The notes under the pieces: generated by a model
Told to the model about the DNA's origin: nothing
What the model saw: only the letters and a program-made list of their open reading frames with translations
Database searches by the model: none
Shown here: piece by piece, positions 20,916 through 32,668 of the stretch
Layout of the letters: every line of letters starts with the position of its first letter
How positions within the stretch are numbered: the first letter of the stretch is position 1
Made by a program: the position numbers and the translations under genes
NCBI RefSeq assembly: GCF_025399195.1
Contig: NW_026252187.1
Location: 1,801 to 37,534 of the forward strand
DNA from: Umbelopsis ramanniana AG
Lineage: Eukaryota; Mucoromycota; Umbelopsidomycetes; Umbelopsidales; Umbelopsidaceae
Direction of reading: 5' to 3'
DNA: 35,734 bases

Positions 20916-23566
20916 TTATGTTGCTCCTGGGCGGAAGCGAAGGTAGAAGTTGATCTTTAAAAAAAAGAAGATATGTTCAATACGAAGTTGACCAATAAAA
21001 AAGTATGTATCAAAGGTTTTCACTTACAATGAGAGCAACAACAACCAAGACACAAAGAACTGCAGGTCCCCACAGATCGTCATATCTGCCGTCAATTTGT
21101 CTATTGATCATCCTGAAAAATATAACTTCGGATTAGCAAACATGTAACAAGCGTATTCATCTTTCCATTCATCTCCTTACCATGCTCTTCTTTCGAATCT
21201 ATACAACGCATAAATGGCAATGCATGCAGCAATACCAATGAAAATTCCTCCAGTTATGCGACTGGTGGCATCACCAAAGTTGAGAAGATTAAGGGCAACC
21301 GTCAACAACAGAGCACAAAATTGCAACCAAGATATGAATGTACGCTCGTTTGCGAAGAAAACCTTGGGTTCCGCTTTAACCATCTTCTTCTTTTTGGTAG
21401 CATCAATTTCCACAGCTTGGCCCATTTTCTTAAGCTCGCTGCCACCGCCCACATTTGAATCTTTACTTTCGTTGCGTGCAAAGACACTGGCAGATTTTCT
21501 CCAATACGACTTGTCGTTGGGGCTTGAAGATGGTTTTATATTGAAGGCAGTGTCCACCATAGAAGAGAAACGCTTGTCATAGACAGCTGGAGGGCTTGTG
21601 TTAACAAGTGTAGGGCGAGAATCATGCATATCCACAGCAGTAAAGCCAGCACTTGTACTGCTGGAGGGTCGTAGCATAGGGTCGTATGAATTGCCAGTGG
21701 ACTCGCTATTTCTGCGCCCTATTGGAGTGGGCAGACTTTTGCCTCCCGATACCGCTTCCGATTTCTTGATGCGCTCTTCTTCTTCCAATACAGCGCGTCT
21801 GTATTTGCCGTCGATAAGAGGCTTGAAACTCTTGGAACGAGAAAGACCGGCATTTTCACTGCGTGGCTTTCGGATATCGACACTCATTTCGGACAGCCAC
21901 CAAGGCAATAGAGGAATTTTGTCAGGGTAAAAATGAGAAGCACCATGGAGGTACTTTGAGAACCTTGGAACTTCATGGACAAGATGGGAATCCAACAAGG
22001 TTGTCAGCCATTGTGGCGGCTCTTGACCTAAATGAGTTTGAAGTTTTGTTTCCAGAATGGCATATGGGAAGCGAAGAATATCCTTATCGGGTACATTGGG
22101 GAAAGGATGATCGATACCAACATCTTGTCGGCGCCAGTTGTTACCGATGCGTCGAACACGGCCATCCATGTCATCTTCACGAATGAAGGTCATATCGGTG
22201 TCCAGCGACAAGCGAAGTCTTTGGTCTCCAGGAAGTTGGAAAGCAGTACGGTTATAGAAGACTCGCAAGATGGGCGTCAAGTGCTTTTCTTCAAAGGATT
22301 GTTGAATTCCTTTGGCAATGAAGTGAGCATCCTCAATTTGGGCACCATCTGCACCTTTGTCGCGCATTTCTCTTGCAATATCATCAGCAGTGAGTCGTCT
22401 ACTGACGAATGAATTAACTTGGGGCTCCTTGAGTCGGAAGCGATCTTTGACGGAAGCTCCATCAAGCCATGGTGCATGATGGGTTTTTCTTTCAATAAAG
22501 ATATTGGGAGAAGCCACTGGGCCATACCTTTAGATAATGAAAACAACATGAGTAAACATTGAAAAAAAAAATATGGCATGTAGGCAAATAGGCAACGGCA
22601 AGAAAAAAGGCTTAATGTTTCACAAAAACGGAGGTGGATGCACCACCCAAAGTAAAAATGTTATTTTTGACTTACCATCTAAAGCGAATGGCTTCAGCAC
22701 CTTCATCACGTTGCAATCGGCCAGTGTAAAGGTCAAAGTCATAATTGTCATAATAAACACTTGAAATAGCTGAATCACTTGCTTCAAACTTCTTTTCTTG
22801 ATTGAAAATAAGTACAGGAAGATGCAACATGATAATCGCCTTGACCTCGGTGATGTTGTCGGGGTGGATCCAATACTTGCTAGTCGCACGCTCAAAGGCG
22901 TTTTGGTCTCCGCCCGCGGCTGCATTGCCGGTTCTTGTCTGACCTCGCGTGCGACAGAGATCGTGTAAAGCAGAGATATACACAATAGCAACGTCGAAGC
23001 GCTGCTTGTCAAGTGGCTTTTCTCTCAACTGTCGCACATAAGTTTGCTTCAGATCCAGGCCAGTCCATTTGTCGTGCTTCTTCAGAATTTTTTGAAAGCC
23101 CACGAAGTTGACGCGAGTGAATTTGGCCAAATCATTGACATCGAAGAGAATTTCAGTCAATGCTTCATCCATGATGGTATAGTTGGTTTCTGATGACATG
23201 GAAGGGTTTTTTTGTATGGTTTGAATGGTGCGTTCACAGTATGTAATACGTGCATCGATTTCCGCCAACTTGGCATTAACGAAATCGTGTACTTTGCTGA
23301 GTTCGTTATCCAAAAGCTATAAGCGGTATGCCAATAACAACGCTTGAGTTAAAAAGTGGTCTTTACCTCAAGTGGAGTAGTAATAGGAAGGTGGGGTGGG
23401 ATAAAGCCACTCATGTACTAACCTGTATGAAATCTGACTCGTCTTGACTGGTCCATGGATGGTCCTCCTGGCGAGACTTGAGTTCCATTTTCAGAACATC
23501 GTATGCCATATACGACAGGCGCCATGGTGCAAATACATTTTCATGTAATTCTCTTCCGTATTTCAT
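20916..23566 (-). CDS. VTC4: SPX-VTC polyphosphate polymerase, paralog 1 (Vtc4-type), 5 exons, 751 aa
   Basis: Model: complement(join(20916..20954, 21028..21112, 21181..22527, 22676..23316, 23423..23566)). Vtc4 makes polyphosphate from ATP on the cytosolic face of the vacuole and moves the chain into the lumen within the VTC complex. Seen here: an N-terminal SPX domain ([24 protein letters not shown] at about 124-131, the inositol-pyrophosphate-binding lysine cluster). Next is the VTC catalytic tunnel, where K195 (KYWIHPDN), R259/R261 (IRFR) and K276 (IERKTHH) line up with yeast Vtc4 K200, R264/R266 and K281, followed by [18 protein letters not shown] and FSKYLHG. Then come a variable linker with [11 protein letters not shown] and a DUF202-type membrane domain ([17 protein letters not shown], three hydrophobic helices). 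The length is near yeast Vtc4 (721). Assignment as VTC4 rather than VTC2/3 rests on the retained catalytic residues. Confidence 0.9.
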
Positions 23567-24796
23567 CTAGAATGGAGTGCGAAAAGGACAAGTGCTTGAA
23601 CCGATGGATACGACTGAGTGAGAAGAAGGAGAAGGCAGGAGAAAAGGAAATGAGGGACTTTATATCTCGGTAAAGAGAGATGAAAGTAAAAGAAAGAGTG
23701 CGATTTGAAGGGGCAGAAAGGGATTATTGTATTTAATGCCCTGTTTGGTGTGTGCTCTCATACGAGGTCGGGTGCACACACATGATGTCGCCTCACCCTA
23801 TCAAAACGGCAGGAAAGGAGCGGAGACACAGCCACTGACTGTAACACATTGTTCAAACTGCTGGTAAATTTAGTCTGTGGAAGCTTCAGTCTGCCTCAGA
23901 TATTTATTATTATGTGCTAACTACTTCTTCACTGCATGCGGAAATCTAAAATCACCTGGTAATTACCAGGAGATGGGTTTGATGGACGTTTTCATCAGCG
24001 TCACATCGAGTTACCTCCTTGTCATTGATTAAGAGCCCCACTGTACCCCTGTTCTAATGATTTTTCTGAAGGAAAAAGGAAAGTAAAAAAAAGAATTCAA
24101 CAGCTTCCAGAGCAGGTTCTCCACTGGTCCGCGATAGGCAGTACATACACTCTTTACCGAGAATCGTCCCAAAATACACTTTGTGTCTCCGCACAAAAAC
24201 TTTTTTAGTTAAAAAAAAATATGGCTTTGACTTTTCACGGAAAGGAATCGTCGATACCGTCACGGAGTGATGTGAATACAGCATCATCCAAGAGACCTAT
24301 CCAATGCTACTGCATCTGAACGGTTGTAAGACAGAAACAGTTTTCACTCTGAGAGAAAGACCAGCGTAGTTTGAGCATAAACAGCTTGGTAGACCTGTAA
24401 GACGGCGATGGTTTTAAATCTCAGGGGTAAATTTTGTGGCGAGCAGAAGGTGCAATCTCACACAAAACGGTAAGGAACAAACACCGCGCAGTAAGCAAAA
24501 CAATACTGTGTCTGAAAGGGTTTAATGGATGAGTCGGTTGACGTCAATATACTAGCGCAAGTACTGCAAAGCTTGGGTTTTGACATTTTTTTTTCTCTGG
24601 GCATCGCATATCCCTTCTCTGCAAACGCGCCCTTTGAACTTGAACAAAATTAGAAAGTGTACTATATAGAAATTGAAAATAGATATGAAAAAAAGTGGGC
24701 CAATAAAAGAGAATTCTATGCCACCACAGCAGAAAGAAAGCATTCTTGACTTTCTTTTCTCTAAACGTATGTGAGCCTGCATACTTTTCCGAAACA
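23567..24796. other. Intergenic region between VTC paralogs 1 and 2
   Basis: 1.2 kb holding the promoter of paralog 1 (right of 23566) and the 3' flank of paralog 2. There is a purine-rich stretch at 23580-23720, probably 5' UTR or promoter. A perfect palindrome lies at 23955-23970. Minus-strand open frames at 24054-24287 and 24544-24881 are not supported; the latter overlaps the end of paralog 2 in another frame. Confidence 0.55.
23955..23970. promoter_or_regulatory. Perfect 16-bp palindrome CCTGGTAATTACCAGG upstream of VTC paralog 1
   Basis: A dyad with no loop, 389-404 bp before the ATG at 23566, in otherwise structureless DNA. The form suits a homodimeric transcription factor site, but no factor is assigned. 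A chance perfect 16-bp palindrome is uncommon but possible in a window this long. Confidence 0.35.
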
Positions 24797-27175
24797 TTAT
24801 AGGGCAGAATGTCCAAAGCGCAAATAAAAGTTCAGCACAAGTGCTCCAACAAGCAACACACATAATACAGCAGGGCCCCAAACATCATCGTAGCGTTTTG
24901 TGCTCTGATGACGAAGTTGCCAGCCTCGATATTGATATCGAATCTGAGCGTAGATCGCCAGCAGAGCGGCAATGGCGATGAAAACTGCCCCAGACACACG
25001 TGAGACATTGTCTCCAAAGTTGAGGAGATTAAGAGCAGTCGTAAGGAGAAGAGCACAAAATTGCAGCCAAGAAATAAATGTTCGTTCGTTGGCGAAAAAT
25101 GCCTTGGGTTCAATTTTGACTTTCATTTCCTTAGCTTTCTTCTTCTTGGGAGTAGGGACAACACTTGTGGTTAGCGGAGAAGATGGCCTGCGAGCTTCGA
25201 GATCGTCCTTATTACGTCGAGGGAAGATGCGTCCAACACCTGACCTGAGACTACTCTTCTCTGACGAGTATGGAGGTAGCAGACTTGCTGACACCGTTGC
25301 TGAGTCCCTACGAAACATGGAGTTGGGTGTAGATGATCCACTGGGTCCAAGGTTTAAGAAATCAGCCGACATAAATTGATCGTGTTTGCTTAAAGCAGCC
25401 ATATCCAAGACCAAATCATTTTGATTATTATCGATGGTTTTAAGGTGATCGATGCTTAATTGTGTAGAAACAGCAAGCGATGTACGACCGACATCCAAAC
25501 TTTTGCGCTGTTCAACTTGAGCTCGGTAGTATTTGCCATCCAAAAGCGGTTTGAAACTCTTGGACCGACCAAGCCCAAATTGATCAGTGCGCTCCTTCCG
25601 GATGTCGGTATTAACCTCTGACAGCCACCAAGGTAGGAGTGGAAGCTGTTCTTTAAAAAAATGAGAGGCGCCATGCAGATATTTTGAGAACCTAGGGACT
25701 TCATGCACTAAATGAGAGTCCAATAATCGAGTCAGCCATTGTGGCGGTTCTTGGCCCAGATGTGTCTGAATCTTGGTTTCGAGCACCGCGTAAGGGAAGC
25801 GGAGAATGTCACCTTCAGTAACATAAGAAAAAGGATAATCGATTCCAATGTCCGTTCGACGCCAATTATTACTTGGACGACGCAACCGAGCATCAAGATG
25901 ATCTTCACGAATGAATGTCATGTCCGTATCCAGGGACAAGCGCAGGCGCTGATCTCCAGGAAGTTGGAATGCGGTGCGATTATAAAACACGCGCAAAATG
26001 GGTTGCAATTGCTTTTCCTTAAACGATGTTTGAATGCCGGAAGCGATAAAGTTAGTCTCGTCCGCTTGCTCAGGCGTACAGTTTTTGATGTCGCTAACGA
26101 TTTGATTTGGCGTTAGCTTTCCACGAACAAAGCTGTTAACTTGATGTTCCTTCAGACGGAATCGGTCCTTGACGGATGCTCCGTCCAACCAAGGTGCATG
26201 GTGAGTTTTACGTTCTATGAAGATATTTGGGGATGTTTCTGGTCCATAGAATCGGAATCGGATAGCTTCGGCGCCGTCATCACGTTGTAGGCGACCAGTG
26301 TACAGGTCAAAGTTATCATTGTCATAGTATACCGAGGAAATGGCACTATCGGACGCTTCATAATCTTTTTGCTGATTAAAGACAAGGACTGGAAGGTGGA
26401 AGAGGATGATAGCTTTTACTTCAGTGATGTTATCTGGATGAATCCAGTATTTGGCAGTGGCCCGTTCAAAGGCATTCTGGTCACCTCCGGCTGCTGAATT
26501 TCCGGTACGTTGGCCGCCACGTAATCTACAAAGATCATGAAGAGTTGAAATTCGCACAATGACTACGTCGAAACGTTGATTGTCTAATTCGTATTTTTGG
26601 AATAGGCCGACTAGTTCATGTCGAGCATTGAGTCCCGTCCATTTATCGTGCTTCTTAATGATCTTTTGGAAGGCAAGATAATTAATTCGGGTGAACTTGC
26701 TTAGATCATTGACATCAAACAATATCTCTGTGAGTGTCTCGTTCATGCTGCTGTACACTTGGCTAGTCTGTTCATTAATACTGGCAAGGCCAGTGTTTGC
26801 TACCGACGTAAGTACTCGCTCGCAGTATGAAATGCGAGTTTCAAGTTCGGCTTGTTTGCGAGTGATGAAGTTGCCAACTTTATCAAACTCAATTTCAATA
26901 ATCTGTGGATTCACAAATGGCAAGGTTAGGTCATAAATCAAGAAGCAAATTCGGTCAACATCAAAAAGAATGGTGATCATCAATGCATGCGTTTCAATTG
27001 GGTACTTCAGACAATTGGCTCTCTACCGTACCTGCTTAAAATGAGATTCATCGGTCGAATTCCATTTGTGATCTAGTTGTCGTGCTTTCAAGTCCATTTT
27101 AACACTATCATACGACAAGTAGTCAAATCGCCATGGATCAAAGACATTCTCTTTAAGAGTGACACCGAATTTCAT
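24797..27175 (-). CDS. VTC4: SPX-VTC polyphosphate polymerase, paralog 2 (Vtc4-type), 2 exons, 749 aa
   Basis: Model: complement(join(24797..26902, 27032..27175)). The single 129-nt intron sits after codon 48, exactly where paralog 1 has its first intron; the later introns of paralog 1 are absent. Exon 1 (MKFGVTLKENVFDPWR) and KIIKKHDK at about 128-135 form the SPX domain. In the catalytic domain K199, R263/R265 and K280 match yeast Vtc4 K200, R264/R266 and K281. [20 protein letters not shown] and FSKYLHG follow. The linker carries [14 protein letters not shown] and is otherwise unlike paralog 1. The DUF202-type end ([17 protein letters not shown] ... [15 protein letters not shown]) gives three membrane helices and a short FGHSAL tail. 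An in-frame ATG at about 26983 lies in the intron and would lose the SPX start, so I reject it. Confidence 0.9.
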
Positions 27176-28536
27176 GGTAGAATTTGGTCGCTATCTGAAA
27201 GAAATTTCTATGCCTACTGAAAGGAAAGGAAGTTTGAAAAGGATGGTATAAAGACCAAATGTAAATAGAATGAAAGGGAAATAGGTTGCTGCACTCAATA
27301 ACTATCAATTATTTATCTCACGGAGGCAAGTCCAAGAAAAGAAAAAAGGTAATGATCAAAATCGTTAATAAAGGAAGGAGATATTGAATTATATGCTGTG
27401 GCCGATCCTTTGCGTGTTTTCAAAGGAGTTGTAAGATGAACTTGGCTGGTTGAAATAGCCTGTTAATGATAATTACGACAGCGTTTTTGATGCTTGCCCT
27501 GATGTCTATTACGGGTGAGCAAAATCGTAACACTCTCCTTGCTGAAATCTCTCTATGACCCCTTTGTGGCTATCGCGTGCAGTCATCAGACACCTTGTGC
27601 GCTCTTGTGTCCTATATTTGTTATTATAATAATACATGTACTTTCAAAAATGAGGGATGATACGGGAGAACAAAAGATACTGGCTTAACATTTTGGTTGC
27701 TGTAATTCAATTCATGGCTCATTATTAATTTTTATTGGGCATTTGGATAAGGATATACGATCTTGGGGATATTTTATAAATTGCTGAATCAGTGAAAAGG
27801 GGACTTTTGATTCGTTTTCAATGACTGGTTGCCAAGACAGCTCTGTTTGCAAAATAAGGCAACCCCCACCTTTTACCAGTACAGACTTAAAATAGGGACA
27901 AGCTGCCGGTCCGTTATGTTGCCTTTTCAGAATATTTATAATCCCTTCAACTGGGTAACAGTTTGTCTCCTGGCCAAACTCCTAATGATTTTGTGAAATT
28001 GGCGCTATGACAAAAGAGAGGCGCAAGAGCGAAATTTAACGTTCTATGTGGATCGGTATTTGTCGTATCAAGGTACCGCGTAAAACTTACACAACACGAA
28101 GAAAAGTGAAACAGGTACGTGGTTTCCCCATTGTTAGGTACTTTTGGCAAATGGAAGACCTCACGTGTGGTCGCATGTTTGCACTTGGTTGGTACTCCTT
28201 AAGGTACACTACCGTACGAAGGAAACGAACATGAGATTGATAGCTGACTATGATTTATAACTATACGATTAAAGAGTGCCATAAAATTGAGTCAGACAAT
28301 AGCAATAACCAGAAACAGGTGGGAGTCATTTCAAACTGATGAACGTCATTTATGCGTATTTTGTTTGTGTGTCAATAGGATGTGCAAAACAGCTGAATCT
28401 GCTGAAAAATAAACAGTGTGAAAGAACGGAAAATCAGTCATACCCAAGTAATAACTTGACTGTACGAAAAAAGAAAGTGCCTATCAGCAATTAGAGCTAG
28501 AAAATTTGTCAAGGGCGATCCGTGGGGCTTTGGACC
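27176..28536. other. Intergenic region between VTC paralogs 2 and 3
   Basis: 1.36 kb: promoter of paralog 2 and 3' flank of paralog 3. The only motif I would single out is CACGTG at 28162-28167. The small open frames at 27947-28150 (-) and 28046-28234 (+) overlap each other on opposite strands and have no recognisable content. Confidence 0.55.
28162..28167. promoter_or_regulatory. CACGTG E-box (PHO-type core) between VTC paralogs 2 and 3
   Basis: CACGTG is the core bound by Pho4-like bHLH factors that drive VTC genes in yeast under phosphate starvation. Here it is about 990 bp before the paralog 2 ATG and 370 bp after the paralog 3 stop, rather far for a promoter site. I noticed no CACGTG in the spacers just upstream of paralogs 1 and 3. 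Weak evidence only. Confidence 0.2.
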
Positions 28537-30790
28537 CTAGGCTTGATTAATAGGATGACTGGGGGCTGAGTCTTGAGAGAATCGCAAATAAAAATTGATG
28601 ATGAGAGCAGCAACCAAAAGAATGCAAAGAGCTAGAGGGCCCCAAACATCGTCGTAGCGTGCAGAATTATGGTTTCTTAGTTGCCAAGCTCTGTACTGGA
28701 ATCGTATTTGAGCATATCTGTATGCAAAGTAAAACGTTAACATCATTTGCTTGGTCCACGATTAAACAATCCCATTCTACTTACATGGCTAAAACTGCTG
28801 AAATAACCAAAAAGATAGCTCCAACCGTTCTTGAGATGTGATCACCATAGTTAAGCAAGTTGAGTGCCACCGTCAGGAGCAAGGCACAGAACTGTAGCCA
28901 GGATATAAAAGTTCTTTCATTGGCGAAGAACGCTTTAGGCTCTATCTTCTTCATGGGTATGACAGGCCGGATAGGTCTGCTTTCGACATCTTGATTTTTC
29001 TTCCTTAATTGCCAAGTGTTTCGGAAATGCCTCTTCTGGCTAGCAATCTTATGTACAAATCTATTCACGACATATGCCGCCCTTGACTTTGTGTCTTTTT
29101 CTTTTGCACCATAGCCTCCATAAGTTTCTCCGCTTAGCTGGTCGTCCGATTCAGAGCCGGTAAGGTCGATCCTGACAGAAGGAGATGCATGCGTACTCTT
29201 GGCAATGGTAGAAGCAGCTGTTGTAGCAGCGGCAGCAGCCGACGCGGCCACAGCAGTAAGATAATCCTTTTCGAGTGAAGCACGGCGTCTTCCATTGACC
29301 AATGGCCTGAGACTTTTGGAGCGAGAGAGTCCACAAGATATGGTTGGTTGCTTACGGATATCAACATCCATTTCTGATAGCCACCATGGAAGTACAGGAG
29401 TTAGATTGTTGTAAAGCACAGCGGCACCGTGCAAGTACTTTGAAAAGTTTGGAACTTCATGGACCAAGTGGCTGCTTAACAATCGATTGAGCCATTCTGG
29501 CGTTTCTTGTCCAAGGTGAGTTTGCAACTTGGTCTCCAAGACAGCATAGGGGAACCGAAAGACATCCTTTTCTGGTACTCTTCGGAAAGGGAAGTCGATG
29601 CCAACATCGGTTCTTCTCCAGTTGTCATTTTTTCTACGTTGCTCACCGTCCAAATGATCTTCCCTAATAAAAGTCATGTTGCAATCCAAGCTCAGCCTTA
29701 ACTTTTGATCTCCGGGTAACTGGAAAGCCGTACGGTTGTAGAAGACTCTGCACATAGGGCGTAGTCTCCTGTCTCGAATGGATTGCTGTATACCGGATGC
29801 AATGAAGTGGTGATTCTCAATGGCCACCTCATCAAGTTTTCCCTTACGTCGATGGTCATCAGCCAGCATGTCGGCGGTGTAAGTGCCTTGCATAAATTCG
29901 TTGACTTGAGGCTCCTTCAATCTGAACCGATCCTTAACAGAGTGGCCATTCATCCAAGGAGCGTGGTGAGTCTTGCGTTCAATGTAGATACCCTTTGCTT
30001 GCTCGTTTCCATACCAGCGGAACCGGATAGCTTCTGCAGCATCAAGACGCTGGAGTCTCTCAGAGTATAAGTCAAACTCATTATTGTCAAAGTAGACGGA
30101 TGACACAGCGGAGTCGGCCTCTTCGTAAGGTTTGTTCTGATCAAAGATCAAAACAGGCAAATGTAGAAGGATGACAGCTTTGACTTCGGAAATATTATCG
30201 GGGTGAATCCAGTACTTGGCAGTTGCTCTCTCGAATGCTGTCTGGTCTTCTCCTGCTGCCGAATTTCCGCCTCGAGCTTTTCCGCGTAGGCGACAGAGGT
30301 CATGAAGGCGAGATACACTCACAAAGAGAGCATCGAATCTCTGGTTGTCGAGAGGCTTCTCCTGCAAGCTTGTGATAAAGGAATTGGTCATGTCGATGCC
30401 AGTCCAACGGTCGTGCTTTTTGAGGATCTTGCGAAATCCTGTCCAGTTAAGTTGGGTGAATCGGCTAATGTCGTTCACATCCAGCAATATCTCTGTGAGC
30501 TCGTCATCTATGCGACCGTATGGGCTACTGTCACTGTTATGGTTCAGGCTGTCCAGAGAACGTTCGCAAACTTCAATTCGCCGCTTTAAATCGTGGATAC
30601 GTAGAGATACAAATCCATAAACTTTGTCCAATTCGCACTGAAGCAATGCTCTGAATTCAATTTCGTCGTTGTACGTCCATTGATGATCCTGTTGCCGGCT
30701 CTTGAATTCTACCTTTAGACGATTGTAGTCAATGTAGGATACTCTCCAAGGCTCAAAAATTTTTGAAATCAACTCTTCTCCGAATTTCAT
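28537..30790 (-). CDS. SPX-VTC protein, paralog 3 (VTC4-like, most divergent), 2 exons, 728 aa
   Basis: Model: complement(join(28537..28717, 28785..30790)). It lacks the intron after codon 48 shared by paralogs 1 and 2, and instead has one 67-nt intron inside the membrane domain. SPX: MKFGEELISKIFEPWR and KILKKHDR at about 121-128. Catalytic-domain residues K192, R256/R258 and K273 align with the yeast Vtc4 active-site set, and LETKLQ and FSKYLHG are kept. However, the strand before the R-x-R pair reads SERLQRLDAAEA instead of the [12 protein letters not shown] type in paralogs 1 and 2. The linker has GLSRSKSLRPLVNG, an Ala-rich run and basic residues. A DUF202-type three-helix end has a longer polar tail (SQDSAPSHPINQA). 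It may be a catalytic Vtc4 or an accessory Vtc2/3-like partner. Confidence 0.88.
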
Positions 30791-31635
30791 TACAAACTAT
30801 TTGTAGCTGTTTCGAAAAAGGTTAATGGGTGGATAAATAAAGAAAAATGTAATAGCAAGTGAAAGAATTTGTGAATGCGATGGAGTTAAAGATCTTGTGT
30901 GCGTGTGTATATCTTTGTTAAATCAATTCAAATAGGAGATGATCTGAAGGGATGAAATTTCGGTGATGACTAGTCTAGCAGAAAGAAGAGAGGAATCAGG
31001 TGAAAAAGAACTCGATGAAAGATGATAAAATTATAGCTGCTTTTTACGGTTGTATAAAAATATGAGTAAGCTCGCAAATGAGTTGGAGCAAATATGAGTA
31101 TCACAAACGAGGTCACCTAATGTCCAGTCGCATACACGCGGTCAACAACCTATCAAATTCAAGAGTTGAATAATCAAAGCAGATTATATCGGTGTTTTGC
31201 AGCAAACAAGGGATTAACTTGTTGAAAATTTCCAATTTGGCCGGCGTAAATTGCCATCACAAGCTCAATTTAGATGGCTTTTTTATAATTCAAAAATATT
31301 GGCAAGCTGAGCAATTTACAAATCAATTGAGGAAAAAACACGGGGGAAGTAACATCACCATATTGATTGTCGCTGATTTTTTGGTCGTGGGGAAGAAGAC
31401 AAAATCCCAAATGCATTCGGGAGGAAATTTTTTTGGGATGGAAGTTGCCTAGATGACTGTAATTTAGTCATGGCACAGACCTTGGAGTTACCGCATTATT
31501 ATGCCGATCTATGTCTACGCGCCTCCTTTATTGTTTATTTTCTGTCAAGTTACATTTCAATGAAACCGGGATACGTTCGTCTCCCTAGCATGTCACTTCT
31601 TAGTATATTCAATGCATAAGCATCCACCTTTTCCG
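30791..31635. other. Intergenic region upstream of VTC paralog 3
   Basis: 845 bp: promoter and 5' UTR of paralog 3 and 3' flank of the tetraspan gene. AT-rich; the 86-aa open frame at 31192-31452 (+) shows no motif. I see nothing else. Confidence 0.55.
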
Positions 31636-32668
31636 TCACGCTGCTTTTATATCTGATTGTCCTCCATTGAGGATGTCAGCAATACTACTTTGCGATAACT
31701 GTCGATCATGCAGTGGGTAGGCTGCTTTGGCAGGTCTTGGTTCACCTTTCACAATGGTATCGCGAAGTCGCTGTGTCCGAAAATGCAATGGTTTTTCAGG
31801 GTCATCGTATGGAAATAAAAACTTTGACGTGATTTCCTTTGACATGACTCGAAGCACGAAAATAAAAATTATCTTGCAGAGCATTTTCAAAATTAATATC
31901 CCTTCATGTAAGTTAACTAATTATTATGATCATGTACTTACATCAAGTAACAGGTTGATGCAAAAGCTCACAGCTACTGCAGCCATTGCCAAGCACCATT
32001 TCAGTACACAAAGGTCTTCCGATAATACTGTCTGATTAGTGAGAGGGTCGTAACTCATTTGTTTACATTTTTGAACAGTCTCAGTACGATGTGTGGCTGT
32101 CATGATTGTGTTTGCAATTGCTATGATGTTCAGGGCACAGCAAAGTATAATATTCGCCCATATTGTTGAAGAAATCAATTTTGGCGATTGCTGTTCAAAC
32201 AAATGTGAGCCATTAGTCATGAAAGCATATTTCGCGATAGATAAACCTTCTATTACTTACAAGATATATGGACATGATGGAGAAGGCAACCATGAGAGAG
32301 AAAGCAGCGTCCATACCAACGTAGAGATATACAGAGACACCTGTTAAGCTCGGAAATGAGACTGTTCACACAATGGTACAAAAGATGTGTTAACAATAAT
32401 TCACAACAGTCTGTTATAAAAGCTTTCACCTACAGGTCAAGCCTTGTAAAGTGAATAAAGTTGTCCATAAGTTGAATGCTCCTCGCGTCTGTGAAAAATG
32501 GTGATTTGTATTATTACTAAGTTCATGCTCAATATGTTGGACGACGGATCACTAAAGGCATACCACTAGTAGTGTTCCTAACATCAAGAAAATGGATCTC
32601 TTGTCGATGGTGCTGCAATTTGAGCGTTCTCTAGCCGACTTTGTAGCTGTTCTGGCACGAAATAGCAT
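31636..32668 (-). CDS. Hypothetical multi-pass (tetraspan-like) membrane protein, 5 exons, 241 aa
   Basis: Model: complement(join(31636..31872, 31942..32190, 32261..32340, 32434..32488, 32564..32668)); GT-AG introns of 69, 70, 93 and 75 nt, frame kept throughout. I do not recognise the family. After a basic N-terminus (MLFRARTATKSARERS) come about four hydrophobic segments: SIFLMLGTLLV onward; YVGMDAAFSLMVAFSIMSIY; ANIILCCALNIIAIANTIM; and WCLAMAAVAVSFCINLLLDI onward, which may count as two. Segments 3 and 4 are separated by a polar Cys-bearing loop with a possible glycosylation site (NQT). The C-terminal 65 residues are polar. The last acceptor (TGCAAG) is the least certain junction. It lies next to the VTC trio on the same strand and is divergent from RRP46. 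Function unknown. Confidence 0.7.

Noticed and set aside
21214-22412. Several plus-strand open frames (122, 110, 107 and 126 aa) inside VTC paralog 1
   Set aside because: Antisense shadows of a well-supported coding exon; equivalent shadows appear in paralogs 2 and 3.
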